Source: Actinomadura craniellae (GTDB lineage: Bacteria > Actinomycetota > Actinomycetes > Streptosporangiales > Streptosporangiaceae). From it: a DNA stretch of 64,000 nt. Under the pieces are notes generated by a model. The model was not told the DNA's origin, ran no database searches, and was given only the letters and a program-made list of their open reading frames with translations. Shown piece by piece: positions 45,514-60,706 of the stretch. Location of the stretch: NCBI RefSeq assembly GCF_003289645.1, contig NZ_QLYX01000013.1, forward strand, positions 1 to 64,000. Direction: 5' to 3'. Made by a program: the position numbers and the translations under genes. Position 1 is the stretch's first letter, and every line of letters begins with the position of its first letter.

Positions 45514-46535
45514 GGCGCCAGCGCCCGCCAGCCGGGGTCGGGGGTCGAGGACACCTTGGCCTTGCCCTCCGACCACCCGGCGGCCAGCTGGTCGAGCTCG
45601 CCGACCACGCCGGAGTCGGGGTCGGCGTACAGGTGGAAGACCCGCAACCCGTCCCCGGTCTCCCGGAAGGCCAGCACGGCCCGGCCGCCGAGCTGGGTGA
45701 GCCGCTTCTCGAACTTGCGCAGCGCGGACGCCGACGGCTCGACCGGCAGCCGGTCGGGGTTGCTGTGGGCGTACGGCACGGATACGGCCACGTGCAGGTC
45801 GCACAGCGGGTAGTCCTGCCGGTGCAGCGGGAACCGGGCGCCCAGCCGGGCCGGGTGCCCCCGCGGGGTGCGCCCCTCGCCGCTCAGCCAGGACGGCTCC
45901 CGGAACGGTTCGGAGACCTGGCCGGCGACGGCCGGCAGCATGGCCGGCGGCAGCGCGTCGATCGGCGCCTCGGTGACCGTTGTGACCTCGCCGATCCAGC
46001 GGGCCACGTCGTCCTCGCCGAGCGCCCAGTCGAGCACGTGGTAGGCCACCTGCAACCGGGCCTCCTCGGCGACGAACAGGAAGTCGGGGTGGTAGGCGGT
46101 GACGTCGATGCGGGCCCGGCCGGGGTCGGCCCGCATGCCCAGCCGGACGTACTCCAGGTCGAACTCGTGGTCTTCGAGGGAGAGCCGCTGGCCGAGCATC
46201 TCCGGGTCGGCCTGCCGGGCGGAGTGGAAGGTCCAGTCGCCGCGTGCGGGGGCGGCCAGCCGCCAGCGCTCGGTGAGGCCGCGCAGTTCGGGCCGCCCGC
46301 CGCCGGTCACCGTCAGCACCGGCCCGGCGTCGCCGCTGCCGGGGCCGAGCTCCCACTGCAGCTCGGGGTGGATCTTGTGGATCCGCAGCGACAGTTCCTC
46401 GATCGTTTCGGTCGGCGGCCCGTCGCCGAGCGTCTGTGCGACGGCGGGTCCGGCGCGCTCCCACCATTCCCAGAACTCGGCGATCGCGGGCGTGGTCGTG
46501 GAGGACGCGTCACGAGGGCGGCGGAAGATTCCCAT
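45501..46535 (-). CDS. Hypothetical protein, conserved in actinomycetes
   Basis: 344 residues, soluble. It begins [11 protein letters not shown] and has well-formed blocks ([73 protein letters not shown]). These look like a genuine alpha/beta fold, but I cannot name a family. ATG 46535 is taken; ATG 46544 and 46547 are in frame just upstream. Its last 13 nt overlap the DUF1206 gene on the other strand, and it starts 123 nt before mnmA in the opposite direction. Confidence 0.65.
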   Translation of the reverse strand: MGIFRRPRDASSTTTPAIAEFWEWWERAGPAVAQTLGDGPPTETIEELSLRIHKIHPELQWELGPGSGDAGPVLTVTGGGRPELRGLTERWRLAAPARGDWTFHSARQADPEMLGQRLSLEDHEFDLEYVRLGMRADPGRARIDVTAYHPDFLFVAEEARLQVAYHVLDWALGEDDVARWIGEVTTVTEAPIDALPPAMLPAVAGQVSEPFREPSWLSGEGRTPRGHPARLGARFPLHRQDYPLCDLHVAVSVPYAHSNPDRLPVEPSASALRKFEKRLTQLGGRAVLAFRETGDGLRVFHLYADPDSGVVGELDQLAAGWSEGKAKVSSTPDPGWRALAPYRP

Positions 46536-46658
46536 AGCGGGCATCATCGTACGCGGACGCGCCGCAGGTCGGCAGCACGAAACGCGCGCACTCCGCAGGA
46601 GGGGGGCGCGGATAACCGGTCGGTGCCGGCCTCCGGTTGCGCGTACCCTCGAAGGGTT

Positions 46659-47735
46659 ATGACTTTGCGCGTACTCGCCGCCATGTCGGGCGGCGTCGAT
46701 TCGGCGGTCGCGGCCGCCCGGGCGGCCGAGGCCGGCCACGACGTCACCGGTGTGCACCTGGCCCTCTCCCGCAACCCGCAGTCCTACCGCACCGGCGCCC
46801 GCGGCTGCTGCACGCTGGAGGACTCCCGCGACGCCCGCCGGGCCGCCGACGTGATCGGCATCCCGTTCTACGTGTGGGACCTGGCCGAGCGGTTCGACCG
46901 CGACGTGGTGCAGGACTTCGTGGCCGAGTACGCCGCCGGCCGCACCCCCAACCCGTGCCTGCGCTGCAACGAGAAGATCAAGTTCTCCGCGTTGCTCGAC
47001 CGGGCCCGGGCGCTGGGCTTCGACGCGGTCTGCACCGGGCACTACGCCCGGCTGTCCGACGGGGTGCTGCGGCGCAGCGTCGACCCCGACAAGGACCAGT
47101 CCTACGTCCTGGCGGTATGCACGCCCGAGCAGCTCGCGCACGCCATGTTCCCGCTCGGCGACAGCACCAAGGCCGCGGTCCGGGCCGAGGCGGCGCGGCG
47201 CGGCCTGCAGGTCGCCGACAAGCCCGACAGCCACGACGTTTGCTTCATCGCCGACGGCGACACCCAGGCGTTCCTGGCCGAACGGCTGGGTTCGGCGCCC
47301 GGCCCGATCGTCGACACCGACGGCCAGGTCGTGGGCGAGCACCAGGGCGCGCACGGCTACACGGTCGGCCAGCGCAAGGGCCTGCGGATCGGCCGGCCGG
47401 CCCCCGACGGCCGGCCCCGGTACGTGCTTGACATCTCCCCGGTCACCAACACCGTCACGGTCGGCCCCCGCGAGGCGCTGGACGTGCGCGAGATCGTGGG
47501 GGAGCGGCCGGTGTGGCTGGCCCCACCGCCCGACGGCCCGCTGGAGTGCCGGGTGCAGCTGCGGGCGCACGGCGAGGTGTACGACTGCACCGCCGTGCTC
47601 GACGGCGCCGTGCTGCGGATCGACCTGCACGCCGCGGCCCGGGGTGTGGCGCCCGGGCAGGCGGCGGTCCTCTACGCGGGCGAGCGGGTGCTCGGCTCCG
47701 TCACCATCGCCGCCGCCGAGCGCGCCGCGGTCTAG
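46659..47735 (+). CDS. mnmA: tRNA 2-thiouridine(34) synthase MnmA
   Basis: 358 residues. It thiolates U34 of tRNA-Lys, -Glu and -Gln using ATP and persulfide sulfur from IscS. The PP-loop is [18 protein letters not shown]; the catalytic Cys pair is in [14 protein letters not shown] and [12 protein letters not shown]; the C-terminal domain [14 protein letters not shown] is canonical. ATG 46659 is the only near start. It ends overlapping the convergent phosphatase gene by 4 nt. Confidence 0.95.
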   Translation: MTLRVLAAMSGGVDSAVAAARAAEAGHDVTGVHLALSRNPQSYRTGARGCCTLEDSRDARRAADVIGIPFYVWDLAERFDRDVVQDFVAEYAAGRTPNPCLRCNEKIKFSALLDRARALGFDAVCTGHYARLSDGVLRRSVDPDKDQSYVLAVCTPEQLAHAMFPLGDSTKAAVRAEAARRGLQVADKPDSHDVCFIADGDTQAFLAERLGSAPGPIVDTDGQVVGEHQGAHGYTVGQRKGLRIGRPAPDGRPRYVLDISPVTNTVTVGPREALDVREIVGERPVWLAPPPDGPLECRVQLRAHGEVYDCTAVLDGAVLRIDLHAAARGVAPGQAAVLYAGERVLGSVTIAAAERAAV

Positions 47736-48907
47736 GCCCCCGTCCAGTCCACGCAGATGGCGACGGCGTCGTCGGAGAGGTCGTCGCTGGCGTGGTAGGT
47801 GACCAGCTCGCGGATCAGCGAGCGCACCGTCTCGGCGGCCGACAGCCTGCGGGTGGCGCGCAGCACCCGGTCCAGCATCCGCTCGCCGAACCGCTCCCCG
47901 GCCGGTGAGGTGGCGGTGTTCAGCCCGTCGCTGATGGCGACCAGCCGGTCGCCGCGCCGCAGCCGGAACTCCTGGACGGCGTAGGCCGTCCCCGGGAACA
48001 TGCCCAGCGGAAGCTGCTGGGCGAGCGTCATCCGCTCGGCGAGCACGCCCGGGCGGCGGTCGGCGTCCGCCGGGTAGTGCAGCAGCAGGGGTGAGCCGGC
48101 GTCCACCGCGCGCAGCACCCCGGAGCGCATGTCGATCTCCAGCAGCAGCGTCTCGGTGAACTCCTTGCCGCCGTACCGGGCGTGCACGGCGTCGTTGGCC
48201 TGGCCGGCCTGCTCGGACAGGTCGGCGCCGGACCGGCGGGCGTTGCGCAGCGCGCCGAGGGTGAGCGCGGTCAGCAGCGCGGCGGGCACGCCGTGGCCCA
48301 TCCCGTTGGTCACCGTGACGGTGAGCAGGTCGCCGTCGGCGGACCAGTCGAAGCAGTCGCCGTTCACCGCGTAGGCGGGTTCGAGCCGGGCGGCGAGCGC
48401 GAACTCGTCCCGGGCGAACGAGGTGGGCGGCAGCAGGTCCCACTGGATCTCGGCGGCGACGGTCATCCGGCGGTGTCGCCGGGCCCTGGTGAAGTGGTCG
48501 GTCTCCCGGTCGGCGAGTTCCAGGGCCTCGGCGCAGACGCCGATCGCGGCGATCAGGTCGTCGATCGGCTGCGGGTCGGCGCCGGGCGGCAGCCGGAGTT
48601 CCACCACGCCCAGCCGGGAGCCGCGGGAGGTCAGCGGGAGTAGCAGCCGGTCGGGGCTGGGGCGCAGCGGCTCCTGTGCGGCGAAGACCCGGCCCTGGGC
48701 CGAGCCGTCCACCGGGACGGTGGCGGGTTTGGGCACCGGGGAGTCGACGGGACGCAGCGTGGTGTTCCGGTAGTCGGCGAGCAGCACTTCGACGCCGAGG
48801 ACACCGAAGTGGGAGGTCAGGGCGGCGCGGAACTCCTCCACCAGACGGGTGGCCGGGACCTGGAAGAGCGCCGAGCGGATTTTCCACAATCGGTCATCAT
48901 GAGACAT
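47732..48907 (-). CDS. PP2C-type (SpoIIE/RsbU-like) serine phosphatase
   Basis: 391 residues. A regulatory N-terminal half (about 1-150, GAF-like strand pattern [15 protein letters not shown]) leads to a PPM/SpoIIE catalytic domain. The first metal Asp is kept ([12 protein letters not shown]) but the usual D-x-M-G-H-G metal motif reads [14 protein letters not shown], with Asn for Asp. C-terminal motifs are [12 protein letters not shown] and [10 protein letters not shown]. It is probably an anti-anti-sigma phosphatase regulator, possibly with altered metal use. ATG 48907 has GAGGAAGG 8 nt upstream; ATG 48925 is less likely. It is divergent from the MarR gene. Confidence 0.83.
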   Translation of the reverse strand: MSHDDRLWKIRSALFQVPATRLVEEFRAALTSHFGVLGVEVLLADYRNTTLRPVDSPVPKPATVPVDGSAQGRVFAAQEPLRPSPDRLLLPLTSRGSRLGVVELRLPPGADPQPIDDLIAAIGVCAEALELADRETDHFTRARRHRRMTVAAEIQWDLLPPTSFARDEFALAARLEPAYAVNGDCFDWSADGDLLTVTVTNGMGHGVPAALLTALTLGALRNARRSGADLSEQAGQANDAVHARYGGKEFTETLLLEIDMRSGVLRAVDAGSPLLLHYPADADRRPGVLAERMTLAQQLPLGMFPGTAYAVQEFRLRRGDRLVAISDGLNTATSPAGERFGERMLDRVLRATRRLSAAETVRSLIRELVTYHASDDLSDDAVAICVDWTGA

Positions 48908-49005
48908 GAATGGCGCCTTCCTCATGGGGGAGAGAGTCGTTCTTGCCGGGCGAGGAAGTCCGTGGCGCCGCTGCGCGAGTGTGCCATGGTGGGAGGGTGC
49001 CTGTG

Positions 49006-49473
49006 ATGCGACATTCCCCGCGCCTGCCGCCGGACCTTCCGGCGGCGGTGGAGGCTTCCGCCGAAGCGCTCATTGTGCTCTGGGGGCGGGCCCAGGAGGC
49101 GCTGGGCACGCACGCCTCCGCGCCCCAGCTCAGAGTGCTGCTGATCGTGGCCCGGGCGGGGCCGCTCACCATCAATGGGCTGGCCGAGCACCTGGGTGCG
49201 ATCCCGTCGTCGACCAGCAGGCTCTGCGACCGGTTGGAGGCCGCGGGGCTGCTGGTGCGCAGCACCGGGGAGCACGACCGGCGGGAGGTGTCGGTCTCGC
49301 TGACCACGGCCGGCGGCAACCTGCTCGCCGAGCTCGGCCGGCGCCGCCGGGACGACCTGGCGGCGATTCTGGCCCGGATGACCCCCACGTCGCAGGCCGC
49401 GCTGTTGGAGGGGTTGACGGCTTTCCGCGCGGCAGCGGAGGACGCCGGAGAGTACAACGAACTGCTCGCGTGA
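49006..49473 (+). CDS. MarR-family transcriptional regulator
   Basis: 155 residues. The winged helix is LTINGLAEHLGAIPSSTSRL followed by CDRLEAAGLLVRSTGEHDRR and EVSVSLTTAG, the classic MarR recognition helix and D-x-R wing. ATG 49006 (or GTG 49003) follows GGGAGG at 48991-48996. No operator is obvious in the 98-bp divergent gap, and the target is unknown; the phosphatase gene is the nearest candidate. The 214 bp after it contain no gene I can support. Confidence 0.87.
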   Translation: MRHSPRLPPDLPAAVEASAEALIVLWGRAQEALGTHASAPQLRVLLIVARAGPLTINGLAEHLGAIPSSTSRLCDRLEAAGLLVRSTGEHDRREVSVSLTTAGGNLLAELGRRRRDDLAAILARMTPTSQAALLEGLTAFRAAAEDAGEYNELLA

Positions 49474-49687
49474 CCGGGCCGAGTCACCGTCGCAAGCGCC
49501 GTCATCGGGATCGTCACCTTCTGTTACGCGGTCGTCCGCAGGTATTTGTCGTCGGGCAAACACTTTACCGCCGAATGATCGCCTCGTGTCCCGGTCGCGA
49601 ACATCGGCGCACCTCTAGCGGGTACCCCAGGAGAAGCGTTTGGCCCGTTGCGGAGCGTGAAAGGCGACGTGCGGAGGAAGGGCCGGA

Positions 49688-50242
49688 TCAGGTCGCGGCG
49701 AGCGCCTGCCGGGCGACCTCCATCAACCGGTCGGGCAGCCCTGCCTGCGGCACGTCCCGCCCGGTGAAGTCCAGCCCCACCGCGACCATGAGGTCGCCCT
49801 TGACCGTCACCAACTGCGGCTGCGGCTCGGCCCGCGCGTTGAAGACGGCGTCGTCCCCGACCCCGAACAGGGTCACCCGGTCGCCACCCGTCCCGCCCGC
49901 GATGCGCCAGAGGTCCTCGCCGGACTCAGGGTCCCGGCGGAGGGCGTACGAGACCGTCAGGACGGCGGGGATCCGTTCGGCGGAGAGCCGGGCCGTGCCC
50001 GTGAACGTGACGGTGAACACACTCTTCCCAGGCGCCCCCGCACAGCGGTCGGCCTTGCCGCGCAGCGCGGCGGTCACCACCTTCTGGTCGATCTTGGCGC
50101 ACAGGTCGGGCGCCGGCGGGGTCCGCCGGGCGCCGGGTGTGACCGGCGCGGCACCGGGCGTGCCCGAAAAGCATCCCGCACTCGGGATGAGAACGCAGAT
50201 CAGCGCGAGGAGCGAGCCGGTCGTCCGGTGCCAGGGACCCAT
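49688..50242 (-). CDS. Secreted lipoprotein of unknown function
   Basis: 184 residues. Signal peptide MGPWHRTTGSLLALICVLIP ends in a lipobox SAGC (Cys at about 24), so the mature protein is lipid-anchored outside the cell. The mature domain has Cys in APDLCAKID and ADRCAGAPG, possibly a disulfide, and resembles small actinomycete DUF3558-like lipoproteins in length and Cys spacing, though I cannot confirm it. It is convergent neighbour to MarR and divergent from the MetE-like gene 62 nt away. Confidence 0.75.
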   Translation of the reverse strand: MGPWHRTTGSLLALICVLIPSAGCFSGTPGAAPVTPGARRTPPAPDLCAKIDQKVVTAALRGKADRCAGAPGKSVFTVTFTGTARLSAERIPAVLTVSYALRRDPESGEDLWRIAGGTGGDRVTLFGVGDDAVFNARAEPQPQLVTVKGDLMVAVGLDFTGRDVPQAGLPDRLMEVARQALAAT

Positions 50243-50303
50243 GGGCGGTCACTTTAGGGCCGAAGCCCAGGCAGGAGCCATACCCGCCGGTAGGCTGCCG
50301 GTC

Positions 50304-53556
<3,253 letters not shown>

Positions 53557-53770
53557 CCGCCCGCGCCCACGGCGTACTCGACCAGCGGGAAATTACCGAG
53601 GGGTATTATTTCATTACCCACCGGTGGTCGGTGGCGGAGAACTGGTGTAACGCAACGTGCGCAACTGGTTCCGCGAAGTTGAGGAAAGGCCGTACTCTCC
53701 TCTTCATCGAATCAATCGTCCCTCCTGCCCCTGACCACGAGAACGCAGCCGGAACCCCCCGAGGATCCAG

Positions 53771-55825
53771 ATGAAGGACCCGAACAACACGCGGGACACC
53801 ATGCCGCGGCGGGGATCGCCGTTGTGGATCTACCTGGTCGGTGTCATCGCCGTCGGCGCCGCCGCCCTGGCCTACGCGCTCGGCGGGCTGACGGGCCCGG
53901 AGGTCGACGCGCTGGTCGGCAACCCGGTGTTCTGGACCCTGGGCTGTTTCATCGTGTTCGGTGAGCTCCGGCCGATCATCACCCCCGGTCTGACCGAGAA
54001 CAACGGCGCCAAGACCTCCACCACCTTCGCGTTTGCCGCGCTGCTGTACGCCGGGCTGCCGGTCGCGGCCCTGCTCCAGGCCTTCGCGGTGGTGATCTGC
54101 GGGGTGTTCCGCCGCCGGGCCGTGCACCGCACCGCGTTCAACGTCGCGCAGTTCACCCTGAGCCTGGGTGCCGCGGCGGTGGTGCTGGCCCTGTTCGGCA
54201 TCGACCCCGGGCCGGCGCCGTCCGGGCTGTGGGTGCCCGAGGGCGGCGACCTGCCGGTGGTGGCGCTGGCGGGGGCGGTCTACTTCCTCGGCAACGACAT
54301 CCTGGTCTGCTCGGCGGTCGCACTGCACGAGCGGGTCTCGTTGCTGCGCGCGCTGCGGGGCGACCTGGGCTACCAGGTCCTGGTCCACCTGGCGCTGCTG
54401 GGCCTGGCGCCGCTGGTGGTCGTGGCGATGCACCGCTCGGCCGCCTTCATGCCGCTGATGGTGCTGCCGTTCATCGCGGTCTACCTCAACGCCTCGGCCT
54501 CCGTCCGCAGGGAGCACCAGGCCCTGCACGACGGGCTGACCGGCCTGCCCAACCGCAAGCTGCTCATCGGCCGCACCGAGGAGGCGCTGGCCGACGCCGC
54601 GCGCCGGGCGGCCCGGGTGGGGCTGTTCCTGATGGATCTCGACCGGTTCAAGGAGGTCAACGACACCCTCGGGCACGCCACCGGCGACCGGCTGCTGCAA
54701 CTGGTGGCGCACCGGCTCACGCACAGCGTGCGCCCCGGCGACCTGGTGGCCCGGCTGGGCGGCGACGAGTTCGCCGTGCTGCTGCCGTCGGTGCGTGACG
54801 CGCAGGCGGCCCGCGAGGTGGCGGCCCGGCTGCGCGCCGCGCTCAGCGAGCCCGTCCGGTTCGACGGCATGACCTTCGACATCGAGGCCAGCGTCGGCAT
54901 CGCGCTGTACCCCGATGACGCCTCCGACTTCGAACTGCTGCTGCAGCGGGCGGACGTGGCGATGTACGTCGCCAAGGAGAACCGGTCCGGGGTCGAGCTC
55001 TACTCGCCGGCCAAGGACCGCAACTCGCCGGCCCGGCTCGGGATGCTCGGCGACCTGCGCCGGGCCGTCGACCGCGACGAGCTGGAACTGCTCTTCCAGC
55101 CCAAGATCGGGCTGGGGCACGGCGAGGTGGTGGGCCTGGAGGCGCTGCTGCGCTGGCACCACCCCACCCGGGGTCTGATCGGCCCCGAGGAGTTCCTGCC
55201 GGTGGCCGAGCAGACCTACCTGATGCGGGCGATCACCCAGTACGTGGTCGACTCGGCGCTGGCGCAGGCCGCCCGGTGGTGGCGCGCCGGCCTCACCGTC
55301 CAGGTGGGGATCAACGCCTCGGGCCGCGACCTGCTCGACACCGGGCTGAGCGAGACCATCGAGGCCGGGCTGAGCCGGCACGACCTGCCGGCCCGCGCGC
55401 TCCAACTGGAGATCACCGAGCGCGTCCTGATGAACAAGCCGGCCTACGCCGGTGACACCGTGGTGGCGCTCGCCGACCTGGGCATCCCGCTCAGCCTCGA
55501 CGACTTCGGCACCGGGTACTCCTCGCTGGTCCGGCTGAAACGGCTGCCGGTGGAAGAGATCAAGATTGATGCCTCGTTCGTCCGCCGGCTGACCGACTCG
55601 GCCGAGGACGCGGTGATCATCCAGTCCATCATCGACCTGGTGCGCACCCTCGGCCTGCGCTCGGTGGCCGAGGGCGTCGAGGACGCGCAGACGGCCCGGG
55701 CACTGCACGAGATGGGCTGCGACGCGGCCCAGGGCTGGCACTTCGGCCGGCCCATGGACGCCGCCGCGGCCACCGCGTGGTTGCGCCGCAGGATGGAGCG
55801 GGCCCCGGCCCCCGCCGCTCAGTAG
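53771..55825 (+). CDS. Membrane-bound GGDEF-EAL protein (cyclic di-GMP synthesis/hydrolysis)
   Basis: 684 residues. Five to six N-terminal helices (about 18-235) are followed by GGDEF (LARLGGDEFAVLL intact, about 330) and EAL (EALLRWHHP, NAS, LEITERVL, LDDFGTGYSSL, KID, VAEGVED) domains. Every catalytic residue I can check is present, so both activities are possible. A GAGG ribosome binding site precedes ATG 53771. Its position between ligA and gatC matches, from memory, rmdB (SCO5495) of Streptomyces coelicolor, a c-di-GMP phosphodiesterase with a role in development. It overlaps the next gene's 3' end by 7 nt. Confidence 0.92.
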   Translation: MKDPNNTRDTMPRRGSPLWIYLVGVIAVGAAALAYALGGLTGPEVDALVGNPVFWTLGCFIVFGELRPIITPGLTENNGAKTSTTFAFAALLYAGLPVAALLQAFAVVICGVFRRRAVHRTAFNVAQFTLSLGAAAVVLALFGIDPGPAPSGLWVPEGGDLPVVALAGAVYFLGNDILVCSAVALHERVSLLRALRGDLGYQVLVHLALLGLAPLVVVAMHRSAAFMPLMVLPFIAVYLNASASVRREHQALHDGLTGLPNRKLLIGRTEEALADAARRAARVGLFLMDLDRFKEVNDTLGHATGDRLLQLVAHRLTHSVRPGDLVARLGGDEFAVLLPSVRDAQAAREVAARLRAALSEPVRFDGMTFDIEASVGIALYPDDASDFELLLQRADVAMYVAKENRSGVELYSPAKDRNSPARLGMLGDLRRAVDRDELELLFQPKIGLGHGEVVGLEALLRWHHPTRGLIGPEEFLPVAEQTYLMRAITQYVVDSALAQAARWWRAGLTVQVGINASGRDLLDTGLSETIEAGLSRHDLPARALQLEITERVLMNKPAYAGDTVVALADLGIPLSLDDFGTGYSSLVRLKRLPVEEIKIDASFVRRLTDSAEDAVIIQSIIDLVRTLGLRSVAEGVEDAQTARALHEMGCDAAQGWHFGRPMDAAAATAWLRRRMERAPAPAAQ

Positions 55826-56064
55826 CGGGGACGGCGGTCCTCGTAGGTCACTTCCTCCTCGTAGTGCGCCGGGCGCGCGGGGCGCACCACCGTACGGCGG
55901 CGCGTGCTCGCCAGCCGGGCGACACCGAAGACCAGACCGACCAGTCCGCCGATCATCAGGATGACGCCGACCACCTCGATGTCGAGGCCACTGATCGAGA
56001 ACTCGACCGCGTAGGCCAGGATCGCCCCGATGATGATCAGCGCGAGGCTGCCTCCAATGGTCAC
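55819..56064 (-). CDS. Small two-helix membrane protein (DUF6458-like)
   Basis: 81 residues: TIGGSLALIIIGAILAYAVE and VVGVILMIGGLVGLVFGVAR form a helical hairpin separated by a short FSISGLDIE loop, and a basic/tyrosine-rich tail (RRRTVVRPARPAHYEEEV) follows. This is the DUF6458 architecture of actinomycetes. The start is GTG 56064, preceded by GAGGAGA; the frame extends further upstream only as shadow. It overlaps the convergent c-di-GMP gene by 7 nt. Confidence 0.85.
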   Translation of the reverse strand: MTIGGSLALIIIGAILAYAVEFSISGLDIEVVGVILMIGGLVGLVFGVARLASTRRRTVVRPARPAHYEEEVTYEDRRPRY

Positions 56065-56247
56065 GGCCGTCTCCTCTCTCGTCGGTTGAAAACGTAGGGA
56101 GGAGGGTTCCCGGTGAGCGGGCCGCAAACAAAGAACTGGCAAAGCGCCCGGCCCGCGCCCCCGGCCACCGGTGAAAACGAGTCAGGGGAAGGTGCGGAGC
56201 ACCCATAGGATGGCGGGGACTCCATCGCTCGCAGAAACGGTTCCGAC

Positions 56248-56546
56248 ATGTCCGCCATCACCCGCGACGAGGTGGCACACCTCGCCCGGCTCTCCCGGCT
56301 GGCGCTCGGCGAGGACGAGCTCGACCACCTCGCGGCCCAGCTCGATGTGATCATCTCCGCGGTCGCGCGGGTGCAGGAGGTCACGGCGGAGGACATCCCG
56401 CCGACCTCGCACGCGCTGCCGCTGACTAACGTCTACCGGCCCGACGAGGTGCGCCCGTCGCTGTCCCCGGAGGAGGCGCTGGCGGGCGCGCCCGCCGCCG
56501 AGGACCAGCGTTTCCGCGTCCCGCGGATCCTCGGAGAGGAGGCCTG

Positions 56547-56547
<1 letters not shown>
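56248..56547 (+). CDS. gatC: Aspartyl/glutamyl-tRNA amidotransferase subunit C
   Basis: 99 residues. Contains [20 protein letters not shown] and the C-terminal LREDEVTP-equivalent [20 protein letters not shown], the standard GatC pattern. It stabilises GatA in the GatCAB complex that converts Glu-tRNA(Gln) and Asp-tRNA(Asn) to the amides. ATG 56248; the stop and the gatA start overlap (TGATG, 56545-56549). Confidence 0.95.
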
Positions 56548-58040
<1,493 letters not shown>

Positions 58041-58055
58041 GGGATTGGGATACCT

Positions 58056-59558
58056 GTGACTGTCGAGACGCCGATGGGCTACGACGAGGCGCTGGCGCGG
58101 TACGAGCCGGTGCTGGGGCTGGAGACGCACATCGAGCTGGGCACCGCCTCGAAGATGTTCTGCGGGTGCCCGACCGCGTTCGGGGCTCCGCCGAACACCC
58201 AGGTGTGCCCGGTCTGCCTGGGGCTGCCCGGGTCGCTGCCGGTGACCAACCGGGCGGCGATCGAGGGGATCATCCGGATCGGGCTGGCGCTGAACTGCTC
58301 GGTCGTGGAGTGGTGCAGGTTCGCCCGGAAGAACTACTTCTATCCGGATATGCCGAAGAACTACCAGATCTCGCAGTACGACGAGCCGATCTGCATCGAC
58401 GGTCACCTCGACGTCGAGGTGGACGGCGAGACGTACCGGATCGAGATCGAGCGGGTCCACATGGAGGAGGACACCGGCAAGTCGCTGCACGTCGGCGGCG
58501 CCACCGGCCGCATCCACGGGGCCGACCACTCGCTGGTCGACTACAACCGGGCGGGCATCCCGCTGGTCGAGATCGTCACCAAGCCGATCACCGCCACCGG
58601 TGACCGGGCCCCGCTGGTGGCCCGGGCGTACGTCACCGAGCTGCGCGCGCTGATCCGGACGCTGGGGGTCTCCGACGTCCGCATGGAGGAGGGTTCCCTG
58701 CGCGCCGACGTCAACGTGTCGCTGATGCCGCGGGGCGCCACCGAGTGGGGCACCCGTACCGAGACCAAGAACGTGAACTCGCTGCGGTCGGTCGAGCGGG
58801 CGGTGCGCAGCGAGATCGAGCGGCAGGGCGGGGTGCTCGCCGCCGGCGGGCGCGTGGTGCAGGAGACCCGGCACTTCCACGAGGACACCGGGCGCAGCAC
58901 CAGCGGGCGCAGCAAGGAAGAGGCACAGGACTACCGCTACTTCCCCGAGCCCGACCTGGTGCCGATGGCGCCGCCCCGCGCGTGGGTGGAGGAGCTGCGG
59001 GCCACGCTGCCCGAGCTGCCGGCCGCCCGCCGCCGGCGGGTGCAGCGCGAGTGGGGGCTCAGCGACCTGGAGCTGCGGGACGTCGTGAACGCCGGGGCGG
59101 TCGACCTGATCGAGGAGACCGTCGCGGCCGGCGCCGAGCCGGCGGCGGCCCGCAAGTGGTGGATGAACGAGCTGTCCCGCCGGGCCACCGAGCAGGGCGT
59201 CGAGCTGGCCGAACTGCCGATCACCGCCGGGCAGGTCGCCCGGATCCAGGAGCTGATCACCGCCGGCGAACTCAACGACAAGCTCGCCCGGCAGGTCTTC
59301 GAGGGCGTGCTGGCCGGGGAGGGCGGCCCGGACGAGGTCGTCGCCGCCCGCGGCCTCAAGGTCGTCAGCGACGACGGCGAGCTCGCCTCGATCGTCGACA
59401 AGGTGATCGCCGACAACGCCGACGCGGCCGACAAGGTGCGCAGCGGCAAGGTCGCAGCGGCCGGTGCCCTGGTCGGCGCCGTCATGAAGGCCACCCGTGG
59501 CCAGGCCGACGCCGCCCGCGCCCGCGAACTCATCCTGGACCGCCTCGGCGCTTCCTGA
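58056..59558 (+). CDS. gatB: Aspartyl/glutamyl-tRNA amidotransferase subunit B
   Basis: 500 residues. The catalytic kinase-amidotransferase domain has the Cys4 zinc site ([20 protein letters not shown]), Mg sites in LGLETHIEL, and [16 protein letters not shown]. The C-terminal tail domain GatB/YqeY ([39 protein letters not shown]) binds tRNA. GTG 58056. It ends in a hairpin terminator. Completes the GatCAB complex. Confidence 0.96.
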   Translation: MTVETPMGYDEALARYEPVLGLETHIELGTASKMFCGCPTAFGAPPNTQVCPVCLGLPGSLPVTNRAAIEGIIRIGLALNCSVVEWCRFARKNYFYPDMPKNYQISQYDEPICIDGHLDVEVDGETYRIEIERVHMEEDTGKSLHVGGATGRIHGADHSLVDYNRAGIPLVEIVTKPITATGDRAPLVARAYVTELRALIRTLGVSDVRMEEGSLRADVNVSLMPRGATEWGTRTETKNVNSLRSVERAVRSEIERQGGVLAAGGRVVQETRHFHEDTGRSTSGRSKEEAQDYRYFPEPDLVPMAPPRAWVEELRATLPELPAARRRRVQREWGLSDLELRDVVNAGAVDLIEETVAAGAEPAAARKWWMNELSRRATEQGVELAELPITAGQVARIQELITAGELNDKLARQVFEGVLAGEGGPDEVVAARGLKVVSDDGELASIVDKVIADNADAADKVRSGKVAAAGALVGAVMKATRGQADAARARELILDRLGAS

Positions 59559-59577
59559 CCCGCCGCTCGCCCTGTCC

Positions 59578-59599
59578 GGGTGATCCCGAAGGATCACCC
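59578..59599. terminator. Bidirectional hairpin terminator
   Basis: Perfect 9-bp arms GGGTGATCC and GGATCACCC flank the stable tetraloop CGAA. It lies 19 nt after gatB and 15 nt before the stop of the convergent lipoprotein gene, so it can serve both. Confidence 0.8.
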
Positions 59600-59614
59600 G
59601 CGGGGTGCGGCGGG

Positions 59615-60706
59615 TCAGTGTGGCGGGATGACGAGGATGCGGTCGTCGTCCGCGGTGGGGTCGCCGCGGCCGTCCTTGTTGCTGGTGGTGACCCAGAGGG
59701 AACCGTCGGGGGCGGGGACGACCGCGCGGAGCCGGCCGTACTGGTCCTCCAGGCGTGCCACCGACCGGCCGACCCGGCCGTCGGCGCCGACGGGCACCTG
59801 CCAGAGCCGGCGGCCGCGCAGGCCGGCGGCCCACAGCGACCCGGAGGTGTAGGCGAGCCCGGACGGCGACGCCTCGTCGGTCGTCCAGGTCAGCAGCGGG
59901 TCGGTGAAGCGGTCGTCGCCGCCGGAGCCCTCGACCTCGGGCCAGCCGTAGTTCGCGCCCTTGGTGATCTGGTTGATCTCGTCGAGGCGGTCCTGGCCGA
60001 ACTCGGTGGCGTACAGCCGGCCGCGTTCGTCCCAAGCCAGGCCTTGGACGTTGCGGTGGCCGTAGCTCCAGATCCGGGTGCCGAACGGGTTGCCGGGGGC
60101 GGGGCGGCCCTCGGCCGTGACCCGGAGGATCTTGCCGCCGAGCGAGTCGCGGTCCTGGGCGAGCCGGACGTCCCCCACCTCTCCGGTGGCGATGTAGAGC
60201 ATTTTGTCGGGCCCGAACGCCAGCCGGCCACCGTTGTGGTTGCCCCCCTTGGGGATGCCGGTGACGATCGGGGTCGCGTTCTCCAGCCCGCCGTCGGTGT
60301 GCCGGAACCGGACGACCCGGTTGTCCGAGGCGGCGGTGAAGTAGAGGTAGACGTATCTGTCCTGCGGGTACGAGGGCGAGATCGCCACCCCCATCAGCCC
60401 GCCCTCACCGCCGGGCTCGACCCCAGGGACCCGGCCGACCGGGGTGACCCGCCCGCCCTGTGTCACCCGCAGCAGACGGGCGCTGTCACGCTCGGTGACG
60501 AGCGCGTCGCCGTCGGGGAGGAACGCCACGGCCCACGGCACGGCCAGCCCGGTGGCCAGTACCCGGACCTGGGGAAGCCGCTGACCAGGGGAGGACGTCG
60601 AGGGCAGCGGGGGCGGAGTGGTCGGACCACCGGTCGGGGGACTGTCGGAGCAACCGGCCAGGAGCAGCACGGCCGCGGTCGCGGTGAGCAACGAACGCCG
60701 TCTCAT
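59615..60706 (-). CDS. PQQ-dependent sugar dehydrogenase-family lipoprotein (beta-propeller)
   Basis: About 363 residues. Signal peptide MRRRSLLTATAAVLLLAGCS with lipobox (LAGC), then a Ser/Pro-rich linker, then a six-bladed propeller of the soluble glucose dehydrogenase (GDH-B) family: VPWAVAFLPDGDALVTERDS, GEGGLMGVAISPSYPQDRYV, GGNHNGGRLAFGPDKMLYIA, SYGHRNVQGLAWDERGRLYA. The first two motifs carry Ca and PQQ contacts. ATG 60706 is favoured by GAGGGTGA; GTG 60715 is possible. An oxidoreductase outside the membrane; sugar and PQQ use are not proven by sequence. Confidence 0.88.
   Translation of the reverse strand: MRRRSLLTATAAVLLLAGCSDSPPTGGPTTPPPLPSTSSPGQRLPQVRVLATGLAVPWAVAFLPDGDALVTERDSARLLRVTQGGRVTPVGRVPGVEPGGEGGLMGVAISPSYPQDRYVYLYFTAASDNRVVRFRHTDGGLENATPIVTGIPKGGNHNGGRLAFGPDKMLYIATGEVGDVRLAQDRDSLGGKILRVTAEGRPAPGNPFGTRIWSYGHRNVQGLAWDERGRLYATEFGQDRLDEINQITKGANYGWPEVEGSGGDDRFTDPLLTWTTDEASPSGLAYTSGSLWAAGLRGRRLWQVPVGADGRVGRSVARLEDQYGRLRAVVPAPDGSLWVTTSNKDGRGDPTADDDRILVIPPH

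Noticed and set aside
45501-48887. One continuous 1,128-codon minus-strand frame joining the hypothetical protein to sequence opposite mnmA and the phosphatase
   Set aside because: Only the segment below 46535 reads as a real protein; the upstream part is shadow of mnmA and the out-of-frame phosphatase.
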